DNA from: Candidatus Omnitrophota bacterium
GTDB taxonomy: Bacteria; Omnitrophota; Gorgyraeia; Gygaellales; Profunditerraquicolaceae
NCBI GenBank assembly: GCA_028717985.1
Contig: JAQUMS010000018.1
Location: 1 to 11,029 of the forward strand
Direction: 5' to 3'
DNA length: 11,029 nt
Shown here one piece after another: positions 1 to 7,146 of the stretch; the first letter of the stretch is position 1, and each line of letters begins with the position of its first letter. The notes under the pieces were generated by a model. It worked only from the letters and a program-made list of their open reading frames with translations, was not told the DNA's origin and did no database searches. The position numbers and the translations under genes are program-made.

Positions 1-455
1 ATTTTAAACTGTATAATCAGCGCTATGGGTTCAAACGGGGGGATGATATATTGCGTTTTACAAGTTCGTTGATTCAGGATACCCTTAAAGAACTCGGGAC
101 CACGTCTGATTTTATCGCCCATCCTCAAGGTGATGAATTCGTTTTTATCAGTTCTCACGAAAGCGTGGATAAAATATGCCAGACGCTTATCCATGAATTT
201 GATTCGGGTGTGATCTCTTTTTATGATTTTGAGGATAAACAGCGCGGACATATAGTGGTCAAAAACAGAAAAGGGGATGTCATCAACGTCCCCTATGTGA
301 GAATGCATATTGGCGCGACTACAAATGAATTCTATAAATTTATTAATCCCGCCCAGGTAATTCAAATTGCCGCCGAATTAAAAGATTTCGCTCAGAAGAG
401 TTTTAACAAAAGCATGTTCGTGAAAGAACGCCGCAAAAAATATCCATTTTCGTAA
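1..455 (+). CDS. GGDEF-type domain protein, 3' end only (degenerate signature)
   Basis: The reading frame (codons from base 3) is open to the left edge, so the N-terminal part is outside the window. The visible protein begins FKLYNQRYGFKRGDDILRF, which matches the GGDEF-domain region around F..N..yG...GD.vL. The signature follows at bases 126-140 as QGDEF, preceded by His-Pro, where active diguanylate cyclases have R-x-GGDEF. No RxxD inhibitory site is seen; the equivalent stretch is TTSD. The downstream part (GHIVVKNRKGD, then AAELKDFAQ and a basic tail) resembles GGDEF domains of receiver-linked regulators that often have weak signatures. GDEF is kept, so residual cyclic-di-GMP synthesis cannot be excluded, but a sensory or scaffold role is more likely. 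Partner domains are unknown. The next gene starts 42 bases after the stop. Confidence 0.75.
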   Translation, partial: FKLYNQRYGFKRGDDILRFTSSLIQDTLKELGTTSDFIAHPQGDEFVFISSHESVDKICQTLIHEFDSGVISFYDFEDKQRGHIVVKNRKGDVINVPYVRMHIGATTNEFYKFINPAQVIQIAAELKDFAQKSFNKSMFVKERRKKYPFS

Positions 456-496
456 CCGCGTTTCTGTTTTCCTTTCGCAGAGTAAAGCCTATTTTT

Positions 497-1549
497 ATGA
501 AAAAGACGCATGGTATCGTGTTTAGTATTTTAGCTGTAGCGGGCCTGCTGGCAGTGTTTCAATGGCGGGTTTTATTCAACGCGAAACATCAGCCTTCCCT
601 TTATAACGGTTCAGCGGGCACACAGGCAATGACCGGGTCTATCCCGCGGGACATAAAAACAGAAGAGCACAAAAAAGAGCTTCGCGGTTCCCCTGCATTC
701 GAGACTCCGGAAGCGCGGAAAGAATTGTCTCTTCGCTTCGCGCGGACCCGGAAACCCCGTGATGCTACGAATGAGTTGAAAGAACCATCTTCAGGTTTTG
801 TCACGGGTGATGATCAGCGTGTCCCCGATACCGGGAAGGTTATTGCCAGAATAGGAAAGAGGCAGATTACCGAATCGGAAATTAATGAGGCAATTGCCGG
901 TATGCCGGAGTGGATGAAAAAAGACCTGCAGGATGATGCCCGCAAAAAGCAATTTATCAGGGATTACATTGCGACGGAAGTTTTGTATGCTAAAGCCAAA
1001 ACCCTTGGGCTTGATAAGGCGGAGCCGGTTACAACCGCTTTAAAGGATGCGGAAAAACAATTGGTATTACAGCAGCTTGTGGAAAAAGAGTTTAAGGATA
1101 AAATGGCTGTTTCCGAACAGGAAATCGAACATTTCTACAGCACTCATCAGGAGCGATTTGTAAGGCCTGAAGCGGTTAAAATAGCGTATATAGAATTAAA
1201 GGATGAAAATAAAAAAGCGGAAGCAGTGCTGGAATTAGGGGATGGAAACGGCGTGCGCGTCGGGCAATGGATTGAAGACGGCGATACCTATATCCCGGGT
1301 TTGGGAGAAGCTCCTGAAATCATACATATGCTGATGAAAGAAGATAAAAACGGTGTCGCCGGCCCCGTGCTTATCAATAATGTTTTGTATATGTTTTTGC
1401 TTACCGACAAAAGGGGCCCGGTTACGATGCCGTTTACGGAAGCCCGTTCAGATGCGGAGACGGAATTACTGCGGCAGAAGCAGGAAGCGATCCTTAACAC
1501 GATGTTGGATAAAGCCCTTGAAGAGGAAACCGTTGAAATCATACAGTAA
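497..1549 (+). CDS. Membrane-anchored SurA/parvulin-like periplasmic chaperone, degenerate PPIase domain
   Basis: The 350-residue protein has an N-terminal signal anchor (about residues 6-23, preceded by two Lys) and a low-complexity charged stretch to about residue 112. A SurA-N-like helical region follows (about 115-222: VIARIGKRQITESEIN, then FIRDYIATEVLYAKAKTLGL and a helix ending in a YSTHQERF motif). The C-terminal region (about 224-305) resembles a parvulin rotamase: GQWIEDGDTYIPGLGEAPEI corresponds to the lGwf.rGe.ipglGe segment of the family, and GVAGPVLINNVLYMFLLTDKR to its last strand. The usual catalytic His-Ile strand reads AYIEL and the segment between is shortened, so isomerase activity is doubtful. 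By family it would act outside the inner membrane on unfolded envelope proteins. No clear Shine-Dalgarno precedes the ATG. Confidence 0.75.
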   Translation: MKKTHGIVFSILAVAGLLAVFQWRVLFNAKHQPSLYNGSAGTQAMTGSIPRDIKTEEHKKELRGSPAFETPEARKELSLRFARTRKPRDATNELKEPSSGFVTGDDQRVPDTGKVIARIGKRQITESEINEAIAGMPEWMKKDLQDDARKKQFIRDYIATEVLYAKAKTLGLDKAEPVTTALKDAEKQLVLQQLVEKEFKDKMAVSEQEIEHFYSTHQERFVRPEAVKIAYIELKDENKKAEAVLELGDGNGVRVGQWIEDGDTYIPGLGEAPEIIHMLMKEDKNGVAGPVLINNVLYMFLLTDKRGPVTMPFTEARSDAETELLRQKQEAILNTMLDKALEEETVEIIQ

Positions 1550-1644
1550 AATTTATATACCGCTTTTTTAAAATCCCATTTTTGACCTTCCGCAACTTTT
1601 TTTCGCTCCTGTTGTCCTGTCTTCGTAAAACTCGCAGAAACTTA

Positions 1645-1673
1645 TTGTAACTTAACCCCGGTTATGATAGTAT
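1645..1673 (+). promoter_or_regulatory. Possible sigma70-type promoter for the 1796 gene and the EF-G fusion
   Basis: TTGTAA (1645-1650) and TAGTAT (1668-1673) are separated by 17 bases; each matches the sigma70 consensus at four of six positions. They lie in a 246-base gap without a gene, upstream of the 1796-6294 gene group. Support is by pattern only, and matches of this quality arise by chance. Confidence 0.3.
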
Positions 1674-1780
1674 TTTAACGTCCGGATTTTTCTTCCGGGA
1701 ACGGTGCGGGAAATTTCTTGTTTTCAGTGTAATCCTGACAGAGAGCGTGTGTTGATTGCGGTGATACCAAACGTATATAA

Positions 1781-1785
1781 AGGGG
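1781..1785 (+). promoter_or_regulatory. Ribosome binding site AGGGG
   Basis: AGGGG lies ten bases before the ATG at 1796 and supports that start. Confidence 0.5.
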
Positions 1786-1795
1786 AAAATAAATT

Positions 1796-2446
1796 ATGAT
1801 AGCACGGACGAATTCATTAGAAAGCCTGGAAGAGCGCATGAAAGGCGTGGAACCGGATTCTCTCCGGTATCAAATACTTGATAAGGTGAAGAGTTTTAAG
1901 ACATCCTGGGTTGACCTCGGCCAGGTCTTGTATACTGTTTGGAAAGACAAATTATATAAAGGGTGGGGGTATGCGCAGTTTGAGTCGTATACCGCCAAAG
2001 AGATCGGTATTAAGAAGCCTACGGTAATGAAATTGCTCAGATCCTATTATTTTCTGGAAAAAGAAGAGCCGGAGTACCTTAAAAATACTATTCAAAATCC
2101 GGAAAACGTGGTGGCGATACCGAGTCTTGAAGCGGTGGATACCCTTCGCCTGGCCAAAAATAAAAAAGTCCTCGATGAAGACGATTACACCTCGATCAAA
2201 AAAGACGTTCTGGAAAACGGAAAAGATGTCAAAGAGGTTAAAAAAGATTTAACGAGTATGATCCGCCAGCGTGAAGAACTTGACCCTGAAGAAGCGCGGG
2301 AAAAGAAAAAAACGGCGTCATTACGCAGGTTCCTCGGCGTATTACGGACCATTAAACAGGAAATAGAGACGCAGAAATTACTTCCTATGCCTTTGCTGAA
2401 GGAAACGGACGCATTGATTAAAAAAATTGAAGCAGAAATAACATAG
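1796..2446 (+). CDS. Helix-turn-helix-like protein of unknown function, upstream of the EF-G fusion
   Basis: This 216-residue soluble, charged protein belongs to no family I can name. Residues about 35-60 (SWVDLGQVLYTVWKDKLYKG) followed by 62-88 (FESYTAKEIGIKKPTVMKLL, then RSYYFLE) look like a helix-turn-helix: a helix, the turn G-I-K-K, and a recognition-type helix starting PTVMKLL. The same layout is seen in ParB/KorB-like and phage-type DNA-binding proteins. The C-terminal half (about 125-216) is predicted almost wholly helical and rich in Lys/Glu, possibly a coiled coil for dimerisation. It has a ribosome site at 1781 and its stop is 8 bases before the ATG of the EF-G fusion, so the two are almost certainly cotranscribed. 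DNA binding is inferred only from the helical pattern. Confidence 0.7.
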   Translation: MIARTNSLESLEERMKGVEPDSLRYQILDKVKSFKTSWVDLGQVLYTVWKDKLYKGWGYAQFESYTAKEIGIKKPTVMKLLRSYYFLEKEEPEYLKNTIQNPENVVAIPSLEAVDTLRLAKNKKVLDEDDYTSIKKDVLENGKDVKEVKKDLTSMIRQREELDPEEAREKKKTASLRRFLGVLRTIKQEIETQKLLPMPLLKETDALIKKIEAEIT

Positions 2447-2454
2447 AGGGCGGT

Positions 2455-5400
2455 ATGCATTCATTATTTTTTTGGGGGTTGTTCGTTTTTATCGCCGCGA
2501 TGACATTTCTCGCTGTTTTTCTTTCCGACAAAGAAAAGGATACCGGCGGGATCCCCCGTGTTAAACGTGAGAAGCTTCCCAAAGAGGCGGTAACTCCTCA
2601 GATTTCCCTCCGGGATATGAAGATTGATAAATTGCAGGCCCAGATTTCCAGCCTTAAGGGCGAATTGGAAAAATTCCGTGACGCCAATACGAATCTCGAA
2701 AAAGAATATGATTTAATTCAAAAACGGGAGGCGTCGTTAAAAGACGAAGTTGTTAAGTCGAAAGACTGGGTGCAGAAAAGCGACGAGATCCTTAAAAAAG
2801 TTCAGGAGAAACATTCTCTTCTGGAAAAAGAATTGCTTAAGAAAGAAAAAGATTTAACGGTTGAGTTTTCCAAAAACGTCGATTTAGCCCGCGATATGCG
2901 TGTTTTGAACGAAAAAATTCAGGCTTTGGAAAATGAAAGGAAAGAGCTGACCGATAAATCCGAAACCCTCAAACACCAGGTTGAAAAAATATCCCAGGAT
3001 TTTCAGGAACAGGTGAAAGCTTCGAGAGAGTATGCCGACGCGATCGAGTCGATGAAGCGCGAAAAAGAAGAAAGCGAGTGGGTCCCGAAAAAGGATTTTA
3101 ACAAGCTTAATGATGAATTCGGCGCGGTGGAGTCGGAATTAGATGATGTTCAGAATAAATTAAAAGCCGCTGAAGATGAAAAAATCCGTTTGCGCAGCCA
3201 GCTCAAGGAGTTGGAAGAACGCATAAAATCCCAGCCTCTTCCGGTTGTTGCTTCCGAATCTCAGGCCAAGGAACCTGCGCCTGTGGAGAAGCCCGTTGAG
3301 CCGGTTCCCGTTTCTTCTCAGGAGTCACAACCTGCGCAGGAACAGAACCCCGTGGATATTCAGCCGGTTGTTCCTTTAAAGACGGAAGAACCTGTATCCT
3401 GTGAGGAACCGCCGTCTGTTCCGGCAGAGATGCCGTCCGCTCCGCCTGTTCAATCTCCGGAAATTCCTGCTGTTCCTCCGGAACAGCCCAAAACCGCGGA
3501 TGCTGGTGTGTCTGAAACCTCTTCTGTGCAGGAACCCGTATTTCCTCCAATAGAAACTCTTGCTCCGGTTCCTGCGGCTGGAGCGCCGGATGCCGTTCCA
3601 TCCGCGGCGGTCCCAGCCGCGGAAGTTCCGCCGGTAGAAGTTCCTGCTGCGGAAGCTCCTGTTGTGGAAGTCCCGCCTGCGGAAGCGCCAACTCTTGAAG
3701 GTAAAGCCGAAGAAGAAAAAAAAGAAAAAGGATATATTCCTCCTCCCAGTTTTAATCTGGACCGGGTGCGTAACATCGGTATTATGGCGCATATAGATGC
3801 AGGCAAGACAACAACAACGGAACGGATCCTGTTTTATACAGGAAAATCATACAAAATAGGGGAGGTCCATGATGGGAAAGCCCAAATGGACTGGATGAAA
3901 CAGGAACAGGAACGCGGTATAACCATAACAGCGGCCGCAACGACTTGTTTCTGGAACGACTGCAGGATTAATATTATTGATACACCCGGTCATGTTGATT
4001 TTACGGCGGAAGTAGAACGAAGCCTTCGCGTGCTTGACGGAGCAGTCGCGGTATTCTGCGCGGTTGGAGGGGTTGAGCCTCAATCGGAGACCGTATGGCG
4101 GCAGTCTGACAAGTATGGCGTGCCCAAGGTTGTATTCGTGAATAAAATGGACCGCACCGGCGCCGATTTCTTCGCTGTTTTGAAAGATATAGAGGAAAAG
4201 CTGGGAGCTAATATTGCGCCGATACAGATACCTATCGGCGCGGAAGATCAGTTCAAGGGGATAGTTGACCTTGTGGAGATGAAATCGTATATGTACAGCG
4301 GGGAATCAACCCGACAGAATTTTACGGTGGAAGAAATTTCCCCGGAAATGCTTGAACCTGCGAAAAAATACCGTCACATTATGCTTGAAAAAGCCGCCGC
4401 TTTTGACGATGGATTAATGAAAAAATATCTGGAATCCCCGGAAACGATTTCTGCCGATGAAATAATTAAAGCTCTTCGTTCCGGTACGATTGCCAATAAG
4501 CTGATTCCGGTTACCTGCGGGGCGTCATTTAAAAATAAAGCGGTTCAGAAACTGCTTGACGCGGTATCGTTGTATTTGCCTTCTCCTCTTGATCTTCCGC
4601 CAACTAAAGGCCATGACGTGGCCAACAGCGAAATTATTATTGAGCGGAAACCGGTATTTAACGAACCTTTCAGCGCCCTCGCGTTTAAGATTCAGTCTGA
4701 TCCGCATATGGGAAAGTTGGTGTATGCCAGGATTTATTCGGGAGCTCTGCAGACCGGGACGTATATCTATAATGCTACAAAAGATAAAAGGGAACGCGTG
4801 GGCAGGATCCTGCAAATGCACGCGAATCAAAGGGAAAACCGCGAATTCGCTTATGCCGGAGAAATCGTTGCTTTGGGAGGGCTCTCGGATACGATTACCG
4901 GGGACACGCTGTGCGATATGGATAATAAAATTTTGCTTGAGGCAATACAATTTCCCACTCCGGTTGTTTCATTGAGTATCCAGCCGAAAACGCGCGCCGA
5001 CCAGGATAAACTCGGCCGGGCGCTGGCAAAATTGGCCGATGAAGATCCTACGTTCCAGATACAATCCGACGAGGAAACAAAAGAAACCCTTCTTACCGGG
5101 ATGGGGGAATTGCACCTTGAAATTATCGTTGACAGATTGAAAACCGAATTTGGCGTTGACGCGATTGTAGGCCAGCCAAAGGTTGCCTACCGGGAAACAA
5201 TCCAGAAGCAGGGTTCGGGAGAATATAAACATATTAAACAGTCCGGCGGCCGCGGCCAATATGGCCATGTTGTATTTGAAATAACCCCCTTGGATGTCGG
5301 GAAGGGGTTTGAATTCGTCAATAGTATAAAAGGCGGCGCTATACCGCGTGGATTTTTTCCCGCGATAGAGAAGGGGCTGAACGCTATTATCAAGAACGGC

Positions 5401-5844
5401 CCGTATGCCGGGTATCCGGTAGTGGACGTGCGCGTTGATTTGCAGGATGGTTCATATCATGAAGTTGATTCTTCTGAAATCGCGTTTCGGATCGCTTCTA
5501 TCGAGTGTTTTAAGAGGGTTTTTATGCAGTGCGCCCCTGTTCTTCTTGAACCGTACATGACTGTGGAAGTCGTGACTCCTGAAGAATACGTCAACGCGAT
5601 TGTCGGCAATATCTGTTCCCGGCGCGGTAAGATCATGGGTATGGAGACTAAAGGCAATCAGAAAATAATTACTTCAGAAGCTCCTCTTTCGGAAATGTTC
5701 GGATATGCTACGATTTTCCGTTCGTTAAGCAGCGGGCGGGCGAATGCTTCCATGGAATTTGCTAAATACCTTCCTGTTCCTTCCGAAATTGCCGCTAAAG
5801 TCCTCGAAGAAAGAAAAGACAAAAAGGCCAAGGAATTGGAATAA
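2455..5844 (+). CDS. Membrane-anchored coiled-coil / elongation factor G fusion protein
   Basis: One uninterrupted 1129-residue frame. Residues about 4-23 form a membrane helix with no charge before it and many Lys/Arg after it, predicting an outside N-terminus and cytoplasmic remainder. Residues about 50-257 are a Lys/Glu-rich coiled coil. About 258-425 is a Pro/Ala/Glu/Val linker. From about 433 to the end (roughly 697 residues, the normal EF-G length) is a full EF-G: P-loop AHIDAGKTT (445-453), switch I QERGITIT, DTPGH (509-513), NKMD (563-566), CGA (688-690), domain III/IV with YRETI and GGRGQYGHV, tip loop YHEVDSSE with His1002 equivalent to the essential tip histidine of E. coli EF-G, and domain V. 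Everything needed for GTP-driven translocation or recycling looks intact. The start has GAGGG (2446-2450) in front. Neighbours are not ribosomal-protein genes, unlike the usual str operon. A separate cytosolic fusA elsewhere cannot be checked from here. Confidence 0.9.
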   Translation: MHSLFFWGLFVFIAAMTFLAVFLSDKEKDTGGIPRVKREKLPKEAVTPQISLRDMKIDKLQAQISSLKGELEKFRDANTNLEKEYDLIQKREASLKDEVVKSKDWVQKSDEILKKVQEKHSLLEKELLKKEKDLTVEFSKNVDLARDMRVLNEKIQALENERKELTDKSETLKHQVEKISQDFQEQVKASREYADAIESMKREKEESEWVPKKDFNKLNDEFGAVESELDDVQNKLKAAEDEKIRLRSQLKELEERIKSQPLPVVASESQAKEPAPVEKPVEPVPVSSQESQPAQEQNPVDIQPVVPLKTEEPVSCEEPPSVPAEMPSAPPVQSPEIPAVPPEQPKTADAGVSETSSVQEPVFPPIETLAPVPAAGAPDAVPSAAVPAAEVPPVEVPAAEAPVVEVPPAEAPTLEGKAEEEKKEKGYIPPPSFNLDRVRNIGIMAHIDAGKTTTTERILFYTGKSYKIGEVHDGKAQMDWMKQEQERGITITAAATTCFWNDCRINIIDTPGHVDFTAEVERSLRVLDGAVAVFCAVGGVEPQSETVWRQSDKYGVPKVVFVNKMDRTGADFFAVLKDIEEKLGANIAPIQIPIGAEDQFKGIVDLVEMKSYMYSGESTRQNFTVEEISPEMLEPAKKYRHIMLEKAAAFDDGLMKKYLESPETISADEIIKALRSGTIANKLIPVTCGASFKNKAVQKLLDAVSLYLPSPLDLPPTKGHDVANSEIIIERKPVFNEPFSALAFKIQSDPHMGKLVYARIYSGALQTGTYIYNATKDKRERVGRILQMHANQRENREFAYAGEIVALGGLSDTITGDTLCDMDNKILLEAIQFPTPVVSLSIQPKTRADQDKLGRALAKLADEDPTFQIQSDEETKETLLTGMGELHLEIIVDRLKTEFGVDAIVGQPKVAYRETIQKQGSGEYKHIKQSGGRGQYGHVVFEITPLDVGKGFEFVNSIKGGAIPRGFFPAIEKGLNAIIKNGPYAGYPVVDVRVDLQDGSYHEVDSSEIAFRIASIECFKRVFMQCAPVLLEPYMTVEVVTPEEYVNAIVGNICSRRGKIMGMETKGNQKIITSEAPLSEMFGYATIFRSLSSGRANASMEFAKYLPVPSEIAAKVLEERKDKKAKELE
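3619..3693 (+). repeat. Five imperfect 15-base repeats in the EF-G fusion linker
   Basis: Five consecutive in-frame 15-base units (starting 3619, 3634, 3649, 3664, 3679) each encode [AV]-E-[VA]-P-x. Together they make the Pro/Glu/Val/Ala stretch just before the EF-G part. The bases vary mainly at third positions, so this is an older duplicated linker still held as Pro-rich protein. Confidence 0.75.
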
Positions 5845-5859
5845 CGCCGTTTACCCCAT

Positions 5860-6294
5860 ATGAAAAGCAGGTTTTTCCCCTTTATTATCGGTGTGCTGTT
5901 TTTAGGTTCAGGCGCCTGTGCGGCTCCTTCGGCAAAAAAGGTCTGCATCGGGAATGTTTGTGTGAATGCAGTAATTGCGTCTTCCGAACAGGAACGGGCT
6001 GAAGGTTTGATGTTTAAAGAATCTCTTTCCGAGAACGAGGGAATGTTTTTTGTGTTTGAGCGGGCAGACGTGTATAGCTTTTGGATGAAAAATATGAAAT
6101 TCCCCCTGGATCTGATCTGGATCAACACGGATAAAAAAATCGTAGATATTACACGGAACGCTCCGCCGTGTGAAAATGATCCTTGTCCGGTTTTTTCGCC
6201 GGATCAAAAAATAAAATATGTCCTTGAAGTACAAGCAGGTTTCGCGGATAAATTTAAACTTCGCGTTGGAGATTCCGTTACATGTGAAGAATGA
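5860..6294 (+). CDS. Exported DUF192 family protein
   Basis: The 144-residue protein has a signal sequence (Lys/Arg then FFPFIIGVLFLG) ending near ACAAP. Cys20 could suggest a lipoprotein, but the preceding Ser-Gly-Ala is a poor lipobox, so signal peptidase I cleavage at A-C-A is equally possible. The mature part carries the DUF192 hallmarks in order: ERAEGLM (45-51), GMFFVF (61-66), FWMKNMKFPLDLIWI (74-88), a Cys-x4-Cys pair (104, 109; APPCENDPCP), and YVLEVQAGFADKF (120-132). Members are small exported beta proteins of unsettled function in bacteria and archaea. It begins 15 bases after the EF-G fusion without a clear Shine-Dalgarno, so translation may be coupled to the gene before. Confidence 0.9.
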   Translation: MKSRFFPFIIGVLFLGSGACAAPSAKKVCIGNVCVNAVIASSEQERAEGLMFKESLSENEGMFFVFERADVYSFWMKNMKFPLDLIWINTDKKIVDITRNAPPCENDPCPVFSPDQKIKYVLEVQAGFADKFKLRVGDSVTCEE

Positions 6295-6300
6295 GTTGAT

Positions 6301-6335
6301 GTATAGCTTATAGGTGATAGGTCATAGGGTATGGG
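6301..6335. repeat. Degenerate 7-base tandem repeat, five units of NNATAGG
   Basis: Five successive heptamers (GTATAGC, TTATAGG, TGATAGG, TCATAGG, GTATGGG) begin at 6301, 6308, 6315, 6322 and 6329, filling much of the gap between the DUF192 and CsgG-like genes. The first unit ends in TAGC as in the larger array at 8971-9089, which has the same 7-base period. Confidence 0.6.
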
Positions 6336-6375
6336 GATTTTAAGGGTTCTGGACAGATATGATCCGTGAGTGTGT

Positions 6376-6383
6376 AAGGAGGG
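6376..6383 (+). promoter_or_regulatory. Strong ribosome binding site AAGGAGGG
   Basis: AAGGAGGG lies seven bases before the ATG at 6391 and decides that start over the in-frame GTG at 6370, which lies ahead of this site and would spoil the signal peptide. Confidence 0.85.
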
Positions 6384-6390
6384 TGTTTAC

Positions 6391-7122
6391 ATGAAAAAAA
6401 TACTGGGTTGCGTCGGTTTTATTTTTATGATGACGTCGGGAGCATTCGCGGGATTCATGCCGCCTTCGGCGCAGGTTAATACTGCCGCAGGGCCCGCGGC
6501 TCTGCCTGTGTATTCAGGTCCTAAGGCTCGTATTGCCGTCGCTGATTTTGACGTGAAAGCGGCACAGGCTACAGGGGAAATTGGGACGGGATTGCGGGAA
6601 ATGCTTGTGACTGCTTTGATGAACAGCAATCGTTTCAGGGTTTTGGATAGGCAGGTGCTTAAAGCGGTTATGCGGGAACAGGAGTTGGCGTCATCCGGTG
6701 CGGCGCAGTCAGGCGGCCCTCAAAGAGGGAATATTCAAACCGCGGATTTAATTATAACCGCCGCGGTAACCGAATTCGAGCCGAATGCGTCCGGAGGGAA
6801 CGCCGGGATCGGCGGCGGCGGCGGAGTCGGCAGCGGCATACTCGGCGGTGTTATCGGCGGATCTTTGAATAAGGCGCATATGGCGCTTGATATCCGTATT
6901 ATTGATTCATCAACGTCTGAAGTACTTGCCGCGACGCGAGTGCAGGGGCAGGCGACCGATGTTTCGGGCGGGGTTATGGCGGGCTTCATGGGGAAATGGG
7001 GATTGGGGGCGGGGTTGTCCGGTTACGTCAATACTCCGATGGAAAAAGCTATCAGAAGTTGTATTATTGAGGCGGTTAATTATATATCGCAGTCCGTCCC
7101 CGCGAATTATTTTAAATATTAA
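6391..7122 (+). CDS. CsgG-like exported protein (curli secretion channel family fold)
   Basis: With the ATG at 6391 the protein has 243 residues and a clean signal peptide (MKK, hydrophobic core, cleavage after AFA at residue 20). ARIAVADFDV (47-56), GLREMLVTALMNSNRFRVLD (68-87) and ADLIITAAVTEFE (118-130), then LDIRIIDSSTSEVLAAT (167-183), follow the order of strands and helices in the CsgG/HfaB family. CsgG itself is an outer-membrane lipoprotein that forms the curli channel. Here no Cys follows the signal peptide, so this one is not lipid-anchored in the same way. Two Gly-rich stretches (about 134-157 and 192-211) are inserted; they may be membrane-active or flexible loops. No curli subunit gene is nearby, so the role in this organism is open: an envelope-assembly or stress-related CsgG-domain protein is most likely. 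Confidence 0.8.
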   Translation: MKKILGCVGFIFMMTSGAFAGFMPPSAQVNTAAGPAALPVYSGPKARIAVADFDVKAAQATGEIGTGLREMLVTALMNSNRFRVLDRQVLKAVMREQELASSGAAQSGGPQRGNIQTADLIITAAVTEFEPNASGGNAGIGGGGGVGSGILGGVIGGSLNKAHMALDIRIIDSSTSEVLAATRVQGQATDVSGGVMAGFMGKWGLGAGLSGYVNTPMEKAIRSCIIEAVNYISQSVPANYFKY

Positions 7123-7146
7123 AAGCGCACATCTGAAGGGAGTTGC

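Noticed and set aside
1682..1698. Hairpin CCGGA / TCCGG with a T-rich loop in the 1550-1795 gap
   Set aside because: The stem is only five pairs and no T run follows it, so it is not a convincing terminator.
3203..3806. Long open frames on the minus strand opposite the Pro-rich linker
   Set aside because: They mirror the biased codons of the linker repeats, have low-complexity Arg/Gln/Ser/Gly composition and no ribosome sites; they are shadows of the fusion gene.
2455..5844. Idea that the fusion is two genes merged by a sequencing error
   Set aside because: Losing one stop would not explain the missing start and ribosome site in front of the EF-G part, and the linker runs smoothly into it. 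It stays possible and is listed as a check.
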